In this document: piece after piece, positions 6,641-6,848 of the stretch
Position numbering within the stretch: the first letter of the stretch is position 1
Layout of the letters: every line of letters begins with the position of its first letter
Assembly (NCBI GenBank): GCA_012513725.1
Contig: JAAZBQ010000255.1
Coordinates: 1 to 6,848 of the forward strand
Direction: 5' to 3'
DNA: 6,848 nucleotides
From: Chloroflexota bacterium
Lineage (GTDB): Bacteria > Chloroflexota > Anaerolineae > UBA1429
Notes under the pieces: model-generated
Told to the model about the DNA's origin: nothing
What the model saw: only the letters and a program-made list of their open reading frames with translations
Databases searched by the model: none
Position numbers and translations under genes: made by a program

Positions 6641-6677
6641 CAGCGAAAGGGGTGGCACAGGCCACCCCTTTCGGCTG
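6641..6677 (-). terminator. Strong intrinsic terminator between the two solute-binding protein genes
   Basis: GAAAGGGGTGGC (6645-6656) and GCCACCCCTTTC (6661-6672) pair perfectly over 12 bp around the loop ACAG. With one bulged base at 6673 the stem extends to the CAGC/GCTG ends at 6641 and 6677. On the minus strand it starts 24 nt after the stop codon of the upstream gene. The T residues lie in the closing part of the stem (CCCCTTTC), with no long T run after it. Its near symmetry means it could act on either strand. Confidence 0.72.
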
Positions 6678-6701
6678 TTCCGTGCGGATTCCTGCCGCGG
6701 G

Positions 6702-6848
6702 CTATTCCTCGTAGAAGAATGTCTGCAACTGGATGAACCCATCGTGCTGGATCGGGTTCGACCAGGGCATGTGGTAGTCGATCGGCAGGTTCTTCAGGTT
6801 CTTGTTCATGATGATCAGCGCCGGCTGCTCGCCCGAGATCCCGATGTA
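6702..6848 (-). CDS. Second family 5 solute-binding protein, C-terminal fragment (cut by window edge)
   Basis: The last 48 codons and TAG stop of a leftward gene are present; its start lies beyond the window. The fragment begins YIGISGEQP and ends QLQTFFYEE. It aligns without gaps to residues 626-673 of the complete binding protein (which has MIGILGEFP and PSQTYYWDE at those ends), with 19 of 48 positions identical, including SN, QH, G, I and QT. It is therefore a tandem paralogue, probably a lipoprotein receptor for a related ligand. The identity level suggests an old duplication with room for different ligands. The terminator beyond its stop and the promoter after that mean the two are not forced to be co-expressed. 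Confidence 0.85.
   Translation of the reverse strand, partial: YIGISGEQPALIIMNKNLKNLPIDYHMPWSNPIQHDGFIQLQTFFYEE

Overview
The window is high-GC DNA, densely coding, with GC-ending codons and Shine-Dalgarno sites in front of most genes. It most resembles a Chloroflexota bacterium. The main clue is a Tat-type lipoprotein solute-binding protein with a long Pro/Ala/Thr/Gln linker after the lipid cysteine, a layout common in that phylum. This assignment is inference from style, because no marker gene is present.

Layout: two glycosyltransferase genes run rightward (121-1224 and 1244-2554) as a tight pair, joined by a 19-nt gap that holds the second gene's ribosome binding site. They converge on a leftward block. 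Read in its own direction (right to left), that block holds: the 3' end of a family 5 solute-binding protein cut by the window edge (6848-6702); a strong intrinsic terminator (6677-6641); a near-consensus promoter (6614-6586); a complete family 5 solute-binding lipoprotein (6492-4456); a weaker terminator-like hairpin (4403-4384); a short regulatory gap with a perfect 10-bp inverted repeat around a -10-like hexamer; a YesU-like DUF1961 protein (4304-3615); and a class III-type PPK2 polyphosphate kinase (3436-2597). The first 120 bases hold no gene I can support, and no stretch over 300 bases lacks a gene.

How the genes may work together: the two binding proteins are tandem paralogues, 19 of 48 residues identical over the visible C-terminus without a gap. 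They would capture solutes for an ABC importer whose permease and ATPase genes are not in view. The DUF1961 protein resembles Bacillus subtilis YesU, encoded in a pectin (rhamnogalacturonan) utilisation cluster, so the imported ligand could be a plant-derived oligosaccharide rather than a peptide. PPK2 recharges nucleotides from polyphosphate and may simply lie downstream. The glycosyltransferases probably belong to a separate surface-polysaccharide locus.

I see no tRNA, rRNA, CRISPR array, insertion sequence or clearly new system. The most unusual parts are the regulatory architecture of the intergenic gaps, the two possible starts of PPK2, and the pairing of a YesU-like protein with peptide-type binding proteins.
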